A DNA stretch of 64,000 nucleotides from Ctena decussata (lineage: Eukaryota > Mollusca > Bivalvia > Lucinida > Lucinidae), in NCBI GenBank assembly GCA_963989385.1, contig OZ022513.1:16909928-16973927 (forward strand). The letters run 5' to 3'. The position numbers were made by a program, and so were the translations under genes. The notes under the pieces were generated by a model, which did not search any database, was not told the DNA's origin, and worked only from the letters and a program-made list of their open reading frames with translations. Each line of letters opens with the position of its first letter. The stretch's first letter is position 1. This document shows, in pieces, positions 24,201-33,598 of this stretch.

Positions 24201-27200
24201 GAAGTGTATGATATCTATAAACTTGTTTGAGAAGTTTTGCTATCAAAACTCTATTACAAATATTAAAAGTCATAAACATGACTGGACAATTGATCAACAT
24301 GACTAAACACGGCATGGTCAACATGCCTGGACACTGGACAGCAACTCTGCAATTTACATTTTAACTACCTTCTTCTTTAAAGCAGAATGTTTTCCTCACG
24401 GATAACATTAGTAGACTATTTGCTGAAAATCAGCAATGAACGCTCACGTCCAAACTTAATATAAATCACAAACATGTAGTTTACATAAAACATTAAATTG
24501 CCGCTCAAATTTTCTAACATTAAACATGCTTACCAAGCCAAAATTCCTTCGCAGGGTCACCAAAACCAGCTTCATAATCAGCCCAGCCTTTATAAAAGTC
24601 AACGGAGCCGTCCAGCCGTCGTTGAAATACCTGTTTCATGTGATAAATGTACATACGATGCTTATGGAAACCTCACTGATATTTACAGAACAAACAATGG
24701 AAACACCGCATTTAGATACTTAGGTATGATGAACCTTCATGTTTGCTCGCCATTTTAACAAGTGTTAAACGACTTTCTTGAATTCCTGTGTGCTTCCTTG
24801 GGGGTGAAACCGTTCCAAGGATGGATTTACTTTTAAAAGAAAGAATTTGCTCCCGAAAAAAAAATAGCTGCTGAAAGTACCTGATGTGGTAAGGCTCATA
24901 TTTTGTCCTAAGAAAACTCATGTTTCAAAAGTGGACCTAAGTACATCGGAACTGAGCAAATATAGGAGGTAACAGCAACCACATAATTAAACAGTTCATA
25001 TATAAAACATTTGCTTTGAAAAAAAAAATGATATGTTAATATGCCAGGAAAATAATAAATTGCTGGAGGCCAGGCTAGTAAACATTCAGCTGTTGGAAAG
25101 TTTTTTCTGGTAAATGCTCATAGCTCCGCTCATAGACAAAATAAACATATGTTGTGGATATTCATTTTCTTAGATAGAACACAGCGAATAATTTGGTACA
25201 CAGTGTATTTGATCAGATGGATTCGTTTTTGGTAAGCTTCGGTTTGTATAATAGCAGTATTATTCCAATCGTAAGCATTTGAACAAAATTTTGTTATCAA
25301 GAGCTTTTTAGGCTATCTTAAATTGTTTTTGTTTTTAAAGGAAACCCCATTAAGTACACTTTTCTTGCAGTTTTCATTAAAATCGTTGAAACAACATAAG
25401 CAATATCAAACATCACATCTTTCTGAGAATTCGCAGAACAGCGACATAAATTTCTGTGTGCATCCATATGCACAGATAATAAGTAATATAAACTATTCTG
25501 ATTTACTGAAGACCATTTGAATGGGTGCCAAAAATTCGACCCTTATCATACCAGCTCATTTGCAGTAGTCTAAATATTAGGTCTTTCACCGCTGTTGGTT
25601 CAAACCTCTGCCAGTGCACACGTGAGAAAGCCAAGTTATGCTTACAGAAGGTCTTGTGGCTTTGCAGGAAAGCAGTTATCGTCAGTTAAAGCAGTTTAAC
25701 ACGAATGACTGAATATTTTTGAAGGGTCATTAAAACGCACATCAAATGATGTAAAACGGAGCTGATAAAGGGTGAATTCAAATTCAAAGAGAAACTACAC
25801 TTCAGGAACTGACTGAATCAGATCCCAAACCCTATCCCCAAAATCAAAGAGAAAGATTGACAAAGACATCCTAACAAACAATAAAATATTAATTTTGATT
25901 TTTTCATCCCTTTCAGTGTGCCAATAACTTAAAGGGAAAATACACACTATATTGCTAGAGGTCCTTGAACACTTTGCCTGTGGGAAAATTGACATAGGGC
26001 TTGGCTTAATTTGACCAGTTTCTATTACTGGAACTAGAAACAAAATAACATACCAGCCAGCCACCGCCATCTGTTTCCATATCGCAGTAAACTTCAAACC
26101 CAAAGCGGGTGCCTTTTGGAGCCACAGTGTATACCCCAGAGGCTATGTGTCCCATATCTAGGAGGAACTGACAATCAAACACACTACTTGGACAGTCACT
26201 TGTACAGAAGCCTTTCAAAAAGTAAGAAAAATCTTCCGCTTTACCAAGCGTTTTTTTTAATTTCATTCTACATTTATACTACTCTCTTTTTGACCCACTC
26301 CACTCCAGCAAATGGTTTTTATTGGAACTGTTTTCTTTAAAGATGCTTAAATATCAAAATTTTAGGTTTAACATACCCAAAACCATTTCTTGTAGCTAAA
26401 TTCTGACTTGCAGCATATTGCATGACCTCTTTTGTCTATCTTTGTCATTTATTGTTTGGGGGTGGGTTTTCCAATAGTAAAAATATTCCTTCTGGTTTCC
26501 AACCTTTGATGAGGTTCAGTTTAATTTTTATTAAGCCGAGAACCACCCATTATGAGATCAAAACAAAAATGATGTCATCACTAATCACCTGATCTTTTTT
26601 GGAATATGATCATTTCAGCAAAGGGGTGCTTGCAGTGTCAGCTATAGTCAAAGTCAAAGTCAAAGTCATTTATTCAGAAAAAACTCAGGTCACATTTGTG
26701 ACATACATGAGTCAACACATATATGCACATACATGGTAGCATAAACATAAATATTTAATATTAAACAATTTCGAAACTAAACCCCTTTCGCTGCTAAATA
26801 ACCATCCAAGCAGGCACACGACCTCCCAACGACGCCGCGCCGGCGCCGACGCGATGTACTGACATCAATCGGAACACCACTCGGCCAATTCCGTGAATCT
26901 GATTCACGGAATTGGCAAAGCGTGCTCCGATCGGTACTGACATCGCATCCACGCCAGCACGACGCCATTCCGGCGCCATTCGCCCGCCGGAATGCTTTGC
27001 AAGATCGCCACGTCATTGCAATGAAGTCGCCAGCGAAAGGGGATAGACTTATCGCACTGAACCGAAATACTGTTTGGGACACAAAACAGGAAAGGAAAGG
27101 GGAGAAACCCAATAACAGACGGCTTCGGACGAGCGCGGGATCCGACTAACATCTTTAAACCTACAGAGACATCCCATGAGGTCCATCACTAGAACCGCCA

Positions 27201-28135
27201 TAACAACGCGGCTCCATTGATGTCTACATGGGATCTTGAGATTGTCACAATCCGTAGCTCTCGTCCTGAAAAGATAGAGGGGGGAGGGGGGAGGGGGGGG
27301 TAGGGGGGTCAGGCAACAGAGCGAGGAAGACTTATGCATCTTTTCGTTTTCCAAAAAGATATTTCTTACGAAAATAACTGCTATAAAATAAAAAAATAAA
27401 TTCTTTTGAACTGATTTCATGTTAATTTTATATGAAATGGTAATTTTCAAGAATGTGCTTGAAACATGCCACTCCTAGAGCAATAATGGTTATCTTGAGG
27501 CCGCAATTTTGAAACTGAAAAAAATACATTGCAAGAGATTACTTTCAAAGCTTGAGAGCATGCTAGTGAATTTCAGAAACTCTGCTGGACAAATCTGACT
27601 ACGAGAAATGGTAGTAAATTGAACTAGGTCAGTGGAATTTGCTGATTCTTTATCATTTAAGTATAAACTTCGAAAAACCACTTGCTGGAGTGGTCAACAA
27701 GAGAGTTGTAAATCAAGCAGGTCGTAGTAGTCTAACATGGCCAAGTCGGACTGAATCAACCGTTTGACCTTTGATACATTAAGTAAACAAGAAATCTCTT
27801 TAAGTTAGATACTGTCGAAGGTAAAAGGCTCCTGCCTAAAATAAGTACATTAGAATTTTCTCCATATATCCAGCTGCAACATTAATCAATGCAATGTCAT
27901 GACGTTGAACTGACGTTGACGTGACGTTGCGTAAATATCTTGTGATTGTTTGGATGAGTCGTGCTCTTTGATTTTCTATTATGTCTTTGTCCGGCCTAGG
28001 CAAGTCTTACCAGCACCAGGAGCATGCAGCTTTCAGTATGTCTACAGTTGTAATTATATTTTATTGGTCTGTTTAACATCAAATTACGTTTTAAAAGTCA
28101 ATAAAACACTTCAGAAATTGGTATAAAAGAAACAA

Positions 28136-28169
<34 letters not shown>

Positions 28170-29659
28170 TAAAAATAAAAATAAATAAATAATAACATAT
28201 TTTCCAGTAGCTTCTTGGTGAGTATGGATTCACTCGAGTAGCAGTGGAGTGTAGGTTACTCAGATGCTACGAAAGCCAGAAGCAATGCAGAAATGCTGTG
28301 TTCCTTGTTGAAGAAGTGGATTATGAAAGATACAAAAATGTTATGTGCACCATGACACGTCAGAATAATTTATTTATTAGTTTAATTTGCAAAATTTATT
28401 AGGTTAATTGCAAAATCTCACGAACCTCCCGGTACCATAAGCAACTATAGTAAACCCGAGTGATTAATCCGAACTCGCATCGAATTTATCTTGCAACAAA
28501 GGCGTGTTAAAGTCAGAAATTCAGATAAGGGCACCGCTCATACGATGTACGATATGTCTAGATATTGCCTACGTCACATCTAAGGTCAGTTCAGGACAAT
28601 TTTGAGCTGACCTTCATAAAGACAAAGATAAGAGATAGGCAATGCTTAGGAATTAATACAATCAGATCCCATATCCCATCCTCAAAACCAAAGGGAAAGA
28701 AGTACATGTTTATACACAAACTAACAAAAGTTACACAATACATTTACATACGTATGACATAACACTGGTTCTAACGAAAAGCACTACGTTATGATATTTT
28801 TTACGAGTGCAGAGTTTTGATTTGGGTACTTTGACCACTCTCATCTACACCGTTCCATTAAGGTGTGCATTGTCGCATACCATTAGAATTTAGCCTTTGA
28901 CCGCTTTCATATTAACACTTTCAAAGCAATAAATGAGGCATGTTGGGATACATAATTGTGAGATACGACAAAAAGAAGGCATATTGGGAGTTCTGGGTTG
29001 TTCTGTTGTATTGAAGATTTCTGTATTCAACATCATAACATCTTAACTTAGGGCCTTCGCTGAGTCAAAGTAAAGAGCAAAACTGTCATCAAACCTCACT
29101 GTGTTAAAGACTAGGAATGCAGTCTGCTGCATCTCAATATTATAAGTGGACCGGCCATTCTAAGTGCAAATGCCCAAGATAGCAGAGGAGGAGAGCAAGA
29201 AAGGGGTCTCGGAGATCTCCCCCTTTAATTTTTTTTAGATTTGGAATGGGCGTAGATGCTCCTGCTTGCATTTTAGGTGTTTTTTCTTGTTTAAAAATAT
29301 GTCATTTTCTGAAGAATTATCATAAATGTTTCTAGATTGTAGATTCTCATTTAGTTATCTTTTATTATTATTTTTTTTTCATAAATAGATTCATGACGAT
29401 AACGATTATTACTATATTATAGAATGACTAATCTCACTGATTATTTAATTGCATTACTAAAATGGTCTAAATATTTTTATGAAATAATAATCACGTAGAG
29501 AAAAAAAGAGAAAGAAATAAAAAATCAGTCACCCAAAAATATTTTTTAAAAAGGTGTACAAAGAGTCGCATTGTATAAATAAATTACCAAAAAGTTGTTT
29601 TACTTACTGAGATGCAAAATATTTACGTTTAAGAAACAAAGTAACGCCAAAACATCCAT
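12021..29659 (-). CDS. Secreted fibrinogen-related (ficolin/tachylectin-like) protein, five coding exons, 240 aa
   Basis: Joined exons 29608-29659, 26054-26211, 24534-24630, 14537-14701 and 12021-12271 (minus strand) total 723 nt: 240 codons plus TAG, with no internal stop. All junctions have GT donors and AG acceptors and agree in phase (1, 0, 1, 1). Residues 1-17 form a hydrophobic signal peptide; the FReD runs from about residue 22 to 240. Visible hallmarks are DCQ (30-32), TDGGGW (64-69), [13 protein letters not shown] (74-86), EFWLG (99-103), [10 protein letters not shown] (118-127), GDAL (158-161), DQDND (173-177, the usual calcium site), Cys184 and Cys197 bracketing GAWWY, and NLNG (201-204). 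The family binds acetylated sugars on microbes and acts in innate recognition; that role is inferred by homology. No collagen or coiled-coil region is present. The FReD exons are secure; the signal exon is less so. It could be one of many paralogues or a recent pseudogene, but no lesion is visible. Confidence 0.8.
12272..14005. other. Intron 4 of the FReD gene, non-coding
   Basis: No exon-like frame is seen. It includes TGACGTCA-rich DNA at 12780-12980 and a SINE tail (13838-13882, GTTCACTAACTCAATCAATC). Confidence 0.5.
14006..14167. repeat. Foldback hairpin, family copy 2
   Basis: Arms about 14006-14064 and 14110-14167 are inverted copies with core TTTATCGAAGTGTAAAC and outer AATGAATTTAATTTTTCTGA. 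Lies in the last intron of the FReD gene. A shorter inverted pair sharing GTAAACTACATT follows at 14370-14402. Confidence 0.85.
14537..14701 (-). CDS. FReD gene exon 4
   Basis: Acceptor CCAG before 14701 and donor GTATAA after 14537. Encodes [50 protein letters not shown]. It sits about 9.8 kb from exon 3; the intron holds a retroelement fragment, SINEs and several TIR elements. The first Gly (103) is shared with exon 3 and Gly158 with exon 5. Confidence 0.87.
14867..14891 (+). repeat. Poly-A tract
   Basis: 25 consecutive A in the long FReD intron, close to exon 4. Possibly the tail of a degraded retroelement. Confidence 0.9.
15395..15525 (+). mobile_element. tRNA-derived SINE fragment
   Basis: Box B GGGTTCAAGCCC at 15429 and body TTCCAACCGTAAACGGAGTT; relative of 6040-6170. 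The head is degraded. Confidence 0.55.
15806..17510 (-). pseudogene. Penelope-like RT element, copy B: C-terminal remnant and 3' region
   Basis: Minus strand from about 17500 reads [24 protein letters not shown] then a stop, [36 protein letters not shown]. The stop and later frame breaks show it is dead. The 3' region contains an internal direct repeat about 340 bp apart (16508-16680 and 16849-17000, AACGAAGAAGAACC / AACAAAGAAGAACC). It ends near 15806 at the common terminus and lies inside FReD intron 3 in the same orientation as the gene. Confidence 0.75.
17651..17735 (+). mobile_element. tRNA-like sequence
   Basis: GTGGCCTAGTGGTTAAATAG resembles box A and GCAGGTTCGAATCTTGC forms a T arm, ending in a T run at 17733. 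The ~35 nt between boxes do not fold into a standard anticodon arm, so this is a SINE head or a degraded tRNA. Confidence 0.45.
17960..18195 (+). mobile_element. ~245-bp SINE-like family, copy 1
   Basis: Shares ACTGTACTTGCAATAGGTGC, GACTGAAATACTGTTTC and an AACCAACTAACC end with copies at 19081-19335, 42783-42975, 46560-46740 and 62970-63225. Orientation assigned from the AACCAAC-type end. Confidence 0.65.
18362..18428 (-). mobile_element. tRNA-like sequence
   Basis: Minus strand: GTATAGTGTAGAGGTAACG (box A-like), a GACTTTG/CAAAGTC stem, then TTCGAACCCCGG (box B). No matching acceptor stem is evident. Confidence 0.45.
18582..18858. mobile_element. MITE-like element
   Basis: GCGCTCGACTATCAAC through GGTGGCGGATTCA (to about 18645) is inverted at 18823-18858 (GAATCCGCCACTTGATAG, CGAGCGC). 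No coding capacity. Confidence 0.55.
19081..19335 (-). mobile_element. ~245-bp SINE-like family, copy 2
   Basis: Carries CCTACTGCAAGCACAGTAGG, GTATTTCAGTCTATAT and the TTGGTTGGTTGATCGG end, in the opposite orientation to copy 1 about 900 bp away. Confidence 0.7.
19865..19986 (-). mobile_element. tRNA-derived SINE
   Basis: Minus strand head GTTAGCTTAGTGGGTTAAGC (box A) and GGGATCGAGCCC (box B), followed by GACGGGGATC and CGGAAACGGGGTTCC. Lies in the 9.8 kb FReD intron. Confidence 0.6.
20616..21659. mobile_element. 1.04-kb TIR element with internal copies of its end motif
   Basis: TAGGGTAGTTCGCCCTTGAG begins at 20616; inverted TTAAGGGCGAGTTACCCTA ends at 21659. Degenerate copies of TTCGACTTAAGGGCGAGT also occur near 20803-20850, 21213-21250 and 21617-21640. 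No transposase frame. Confidence 0.75.
22205..22703. mobile_element. 0.5-kb TIR element with alternating subrepeats
   Basis: AGCTGCGTTTACACGGGCAA at 22205 is inverted at 22667-22703 (CATGTAAACGCGGCTT). Between them, words of the form GTTTACACG-x-AAAGTTT recur in both orientations (22343, 22485, 22537, 22624). Non-coding; in the FReD intron. Confidence 0.8.
23402..23462 (+). mobile_element. Partial copy of the GAGCCGCGACACGAG MITE
   Basis: GAGCCGTGACACGACAAAAC then GTGGTTGTGCAC matches the left end of the element at 56935-57172. The right end is missing. Confidence 0.65.
24534..24630 (-). CDS. FReD gene exon 3
   Basis: Ninety-seven bases with acceptor ACAG before 24630 and donor GTAAGC after 24534. 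Encodes [26 protein letters not shown] and AKEFWL plus one base of a Gly codon, the best conserved FReD segment. Phase 0 at its 5' end joins exon 2 as GGGWL-VFQRR; its last base completes Gly103 with exon 4. Confidence 0.87.
25065..25230 (-). mobile_element. Degraded fragment of the 30.5-31.4 kb TIR element
   Basis: Inverted match to about 30860-31015, sharing CATATGTT, CGCTCATAGACAAAATAAAC and the GCTGGAGGCC block. Confidence 0.6.
25786..25886 (-). mobile_element. Terminal ~100 bp of the Penelope-like RT element
   Basis: Contains CTACACTTCAGGAACTGACT, GAATCAGATCCCAAACCC and GACAAAGACATCC, identical in order to the 3' ends of copies A-C. A severely 5'-truncated insertion in FReD intron 2.. 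exon 2 flank. Confidence 0.75.
26054..26211 (-). CDS. FReD gene exon 2: N-terminal part of the fibrinogen domain
   Basis: Encodes FCTSDCPSS, then [33 protein letters not shown] and a final Leu, the classic start of a FReD, with cysteines at residues 20, 24, 31 and 60. Donor GTATGT follows base 26054. The acceptor chosen (AAAG before 26211) fits the phase of the leader exon; an alternative AG before 26198 would leave the wrong phase for that exon. Confidence 0.85.
26641..26760 (-). mobile_element. 3' end of a non-LTR element with (GACTTT)n tail
   Basis: Plus strand AGTCAAAGTCAAAGTCAAAG; on the minus strand this follows AATAAATGACTTTG, an AATAAA plus hexamer tail typical of some CR1/L2-like LINEs. 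No coding sequence adjoins it. Confidence 0.45.
26782..27042. repeat. GC-rich palindromic element
   Basis: CCCCTTTCGCTG at 26782 is inverted at 27031-27042, and the centre is a perfect palindrome, CCAATTCCGTGAATC / GATTCACGGAATTGG around 26900. Intermediate arms match imperfectly (GCGATGT, CGATCGG/CAATCGG). Markedly more GC and CpG than its surroundings. Confidence 0.75.
27180..28137. other. Non-coding stretch with G-rich tract
   Basis: A G-rich run at 27278-27310 has several runs of four or more G. Otherwise AT-rich, with no gene seen. Lies in FReD intron 1. Confidence 0.5.
28138..28167 (+). repeat. Poly-A tract
   Basis: 30 A residues followed by AAAAATAAATAAATAA-like sequence; may be a retroposon tail. 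Confidence 0.9.
28645..28700 (-). mobile_element. Degenerate terminal fragment of the RT element
   Basis: AATCAGATCCCATATCCCAT and CAAAACCAAAGGGAAAGA correspond to the common terminal block of copies A-C with several changes. Confidence 0.5.
28720..29600. other. FReD intron 1, non-coding
   Basis: AT-rich DNA with no repeat or gene recognised. Confidence 0.4.
29608..29659 (-). CDS. FReD gene exon 1: start codon and signal peptide
   Basis: ATG at 29657-29659 begins [17 protein letters not shown], a short hydrophobic leader, and the exon ends after one base of the next codon at a consensus GTAAGT donor. An in-frame TAA lies ten codons upstream with no ATG between, so this is the first usable start. 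The phase fits the AG acceptor just before 26211, giving Leu-Ser-Phe-Cys across the junction. The link to the FReD exons rests on position, strand, phase and the expected leader, not on transcript data. Confidence 0.55.
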
Positions 29660-30080
29660 TTTCAACTGCCAGTCTTGCAATACGATAGTTTACAGACAAA
29701 CATTCCTCATACTATTTTCTAGGGGCAAATATAGACCAGTCACGTAATTCAATGCGTTTTACGACATCAGATAAACAAATATAAAAAACTCCAGAGAGAA
29801 AAATATAATTATTATAATAATTATGCACAAGGCCTTAAGCAAACGCCAATGTAATTACCTTCTAAAATAATTTGAAGTTAAGATATTAAATTGTCTGGGC
29901 AAAAGATTATTTCGTAAAAAGCATATTACTTAAGCTATTTACCACTGGAATTGGCGGACTCAGCATATTATTACTACATTTCATTTCTTTATTTGACTAT
30001 AATAATATTGTAAAGATTTTATAGATGCATTAGATCTCTAAAAGATGTCAAGATTTAGTCTCAAAACAAGGGCGCCCGGT
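29660..30080. promoter_or_regulatory. Region immediately upstream of the FReD start codon
   Basis: Expected to contain the 5' UTR and promoter if the leader exon is correct. It is AT-rich; no confident TATA box or initiator was identified. Confidence 0.25.
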
Positions 30081-30087
30081 GCTTTGT

Positions 30088-30180
30088 TATAGGAATGAAT
30101 TTTATTTTTGTGGATTTTATCGATGTGTAAACGCCGGCGCGTTTACACATCTATAAAATCCACAAAAACAAAATTCATAT
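30088..30180. repeat. Foldback hairpin, family copy 3
   Basis: Near-perfect palindrome: AATGAATTTTATTTTTGTGG to TTTATCGATGTGTAAACGCC, centre CGCCGGCG at about 30133-30140, inverted arm to 30180. Placed just upstream of the FReD gene. Confidence 0.9.
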
Positions 30181-30480
30181 CTTATAATTCCAACTCGGTC
30201 ATTTTTATCTCGAAATTGTCAGCTATACCGAGTATTTTAGAAACTGCCACAAAGAAAATAGTTCAAGTAGATATAGTTCCCGGTTTTCGGTTCAGGAGAT
30301 TTATCGAAGTATAAACACCGTTTTCTGTACGCTCTTCACCAATCAGATTGCGCTAAATTAGCAGTAGAAAGTTGAGATGGAATTGTAGTTGTGTGCAATC
30401 TACTGCAGGTGTATGTGCTTCTCACCTATTTTAAATAGGCGTAGGGGTGGGAAATGTGTGGAGTGGCCGCAGGAATAATG

Positions 30481-31385
30481 AAGGACCTGGTATGATAGGG
30501 GCCATTTTTGGCCCCCACTCAAATTCTCTTAAAATTGCATGGTTTCTATTGCTTATCATTTATGCATATGGGAACAAATAGAAATATTATGTTTCACTAT
30601 TGTTCATTCTCAGAATAACATGATTTCTGACATGCTTATGTTGGTTCAATAATATGAAGGAAAATTGCAAGAAAAACTTGAGTTTAATAATTTTTCCTTT
30701 AAAGAAATAAGTCATTTACAATAGCTTTTGAAAGCTATTGATAATAGGCTTTTGATGAAATGCTTATACGTTGGATACCACGGCTAATTACCTGTACACT
30801 GCACACGGCCTGTCAAGATACCCCACCCACTCAAATTTGCAAGTCCAGAGACGCTAACCAAGAAATTCCAACAGATCAAAATGAAATGTGTACCAAATTA
30901 TTCCTTGTGTTCTAACTAAGAAAATGAGTACCCACAACATATGTTTATTTTGTCTATGAGCGGAGATATGAGCGTTTTTGTGTTGAGAAAACAGGGAAAA
31001 TGTTCCAAACGCTGCCAGTTTGGTAACAAAAGTTAAAAATAAACATAGAGCCCGGTCTCCAGCACATTTAAATTTTTCATGGCATGTAAATATTTCAAAA
31101 CTATGTCTGCATATAAAATATAAAATGTGCTGGAGGCCGGGCTCATATATTTTGAAAGCCGCAAAGGCTACCAAATTCGTCATTTTCGTCAGAATCTGCT
31201 GGGGGTATGGGGATGTTCAAGATTAAAAACATCAGTAGTTTATGCAAAAACTGGTTGATTTTGTATTCCCTGTTACATTTTAGGTTAGAACTATTCTATG
31301 AATGCACTCTACTTATCGAAATAGAACTTTTGAAAAAATGATTTTTCTGGGGGCCAAATATGGGCCTTATCATACCAGGTCCTTT
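30481..31385. mobile_element. 0.9-kb TIR element
   Basis: AAGGACCTGGTATGATAGGG to GGCCCC at 30518 is inverted at 31348-31385. An inner hairpin GAGCCCGGTCTCCAGCACA (31048) / TGTGCTGGAGGCCGGGCTC (to 31144) lies inside. No transposase, so non-autonomous. Confidence 0.8.
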
Positions 31386-31399
31386 GGAAACTTAGTCTT

Positions 31400-32070
31400 C
31401 CTATTTTCTTAGTTAGCCTATCTACAGAACAGAATCTACTCGTGGAGGAAACAATAAATTCAGAGATGCGCAGAAGAAAATGGCATAGTTGCTTCCTCTG
31501 TAAGTAAACCCATTCACCATATTCACCCTAAACCCTTCCATCAGAAATAGTTGACAGTTTGATGAGTGTTTTGTTTTTTTCTTTTTTGCTCTGCTTATTT
31601 GCTTAATATATGAAAAGCATAAAGAATAAAAAATAAGACAATAAAGAATTAGAAAAATAAAATAAAAATTAAACTACCTATAAAATACTAAGCATAACCG
31701 TCCTTCAAAACTAAATTACAACTCTTGTAAAGCACATACAGAAAACTAGACCATCGATTGATTGGAGCTTAATCAGAACACATTTTTTCGCGTCGCAGAC
31801 GCGTATAATTTCGATATTGTTCCACATTTCACAAGATTTCATTGGTCAAATAATGCGCATGTAAAATTTAGCCAATACTATCAAAGGTCAATGGATTTTT
31901 CCCGCCGCATGCACTGTGAATACTAGCACTCTGTCATATATTAATTCAAAATGTTTCTCTTGTTTGTAATTATCGAAAACAGACACAGATATTCAAAACT
32001 TTTTTTTCGACGAAGATCTACTTTTGATTTCTACTTTTGCTTTAATACAAACTTTAGAAATCGGTAAGGT
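31400..32070. other. Non-coding stretch
   Basis: No gene or element recognised between the TIR element and the tRNA-like gene. Confidence 0.4.
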
Positions 32071-32075
32071 TGTGA

Positions 32076-32145
32076 GCATCGATGGTTCAGTGGTAGAATG
32101 CTCGTCCGCCATGCGGGCGGCTCGGGTTCGAATCCCGACCGCAGC
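32076..32145 (+). tRNA. tRNA-Gly (GCC)-like gene with a degenerate acceptor stem
   Basis: Folds as D arm 85-99 (offsets from 32000), anticodon stem 101-105/113-117 with loop CCGCCAT (GCC at 32108-32110), and T arm TCGGG/CCCGA around TTCGAAT. Internal box A (TGGTTCAGTGG) and box B (GGTTCGAATCC) are intact and a run of T follows at 32146, as for a Pol III terminator. However the 7-bp acceptor stem (GCATCGA with CCGCAGC) has three mismatches. The core matches eukaryotic tRNA-Gly-GCC closely. Either a recent pseudogene or a tRNA-like copy; less likely a functional gene. Confidence 0.6.
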
Positions 32146-32208
32146 TTTTTTTTTTCTTTAAACGTTCCCAGTTTTATTTTTATCTAATTGTTTTATTAAT
32201 TTCAAATT

Positions 32209-32321
32209 GTTTGTCCGCTGTCCGAATTTAGCCGACTTTATCCTAGCTTAAGCGAATTGGATTCATGTGTGCAACCGCACGTTTATCTTCCGAATAGGTC
32301 TACAAGATAATACAAGAAAAT
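32209..32321. repeat. Inverted-copy repeat, partner of 37224-37331
   Basis: GTTTGTCCGCTGTCCGAATT and AGCTTAAGCGAATT through TCTACAAGATAATACAAG are the reverse complement of 37224-37331 at roughly 80% by eye. Confidence 0.7.
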
Positions 32322-32329
32322 AAGATTAA

Positions 32330-33560
32330 GCTTAACCACTGACAAATCTTAGCATGCGTCATTGACGTTAAGACGTTACAATTAAGTCCAGTATGCAGTG
32401 ATTTATGAGTGCTTCAGTTCAACGGAGGATCAAAACTCGAGAAAACCAATAGGCTCAACTTAAAGACAACAACATGATCAATTTAACTGTGAAGTTCCTT
32501 AAGTGAAATAAAACGTAGCTATGAAATAACGCTGACGTTAGTCTAAGACCTTTGGCTTATACTCATTAACTGGGACGAATTTTCTTTCAGAATTGTTTAC
32601 GTTACTATATTGGTAGATACCAAACAATCATACACTCGAAAGGGATTCAAGAAATACCGATTAGAAACAATATTTTAAGACGATAACGTTAAAACAAGGA
32701 AAAACGTCAAATTCTCAGACTGTAAACCTTATACTCATAACATGTTTAAATGTTTTAAAACGGTTTCCTTTGTTTTACCAGCAAACCAGCCGCGTCATTA
32801 TGGTTTTGGCTTTTGCACATGATCAAAATTGTCCTATATGCACAATGGTTTTGCAACTGACGTCACGGTAGTACAAACGTTGCAATTGATCATTCTGGAA
32901 TTTTTTACCTGGAAATTCATCTCAGGCGATCGCCGCTTGTATCTGGACGCACAAAAGTGACAATAAAAGCCGAAAATGGTTAATCTGGCACATACAAAAC
33001 AATTGCTATATTTATTTTGCATAGCATATATGCTATTTATGCTATACGACCTCTTTTGACAGATAGGGGGAGTTTTTAAGTTCAGCGAGTCGGAGACATG
33101 TTCACTTTACCTTAAATTCGAAGGCTTCCTGTTCATACGTGTATATCATATACATCGGTAGAACACAGATGTTAATTTGATGGCCTCACAGTCCAACTCA
33201 CGGTCTGTCCTGTGCCTTGTAATTTCGTATGTATTGTAAATGACTTACATGTACGATTTGCTTACCCTTCCACGAGGTTTTCCTTGCTTTCCTTCCGTTT
33301 TCCCTTGGTTTTACGGCCAGTTCATCAAAATTTCACAAGTACAGCCGATTGTTGAGCACAGGTGGGTGAAAACCGGAGCTCCCGTGGAAACACACCAGAC
33401 CTTTAGTAAGAAGAACTATGCCCTCACACATGTGCGTAGCAGAGGCTTGAACACACGGAGGTGAGAATATTAGGGCTGGAAAAGATCTGTTTATTCGGTT
33501 TACCGTGCGCGTACATGTATTTCGAAAACGTTTGTGAATTTATAAATATACTTCATTCAT
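32330..33560. other. Non-coding stretch
   Basis: No gene recognised. The frames at 32834-33022 and 33240-33464 have no family or splice context that I can support. Confidence 0.4.
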
Positions 33561-33598
33561 ATTGGTTATGAATGCGGGACATCCTTCCGACAGCAGGA

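Noticed and set aside
26198..26198. Alternative acceptor (ACAAG) for FReD exon 2
   Set aside because: Its phase does not fit the leader exon at 29608; kept only as a fallback if another leader exists.
26777..27152. Overlapping frames of 60-111 codons in the GC-rich palindrome
   Set aside because: Open frames on several frames and both strands reflect high GC; no recognisable motif.
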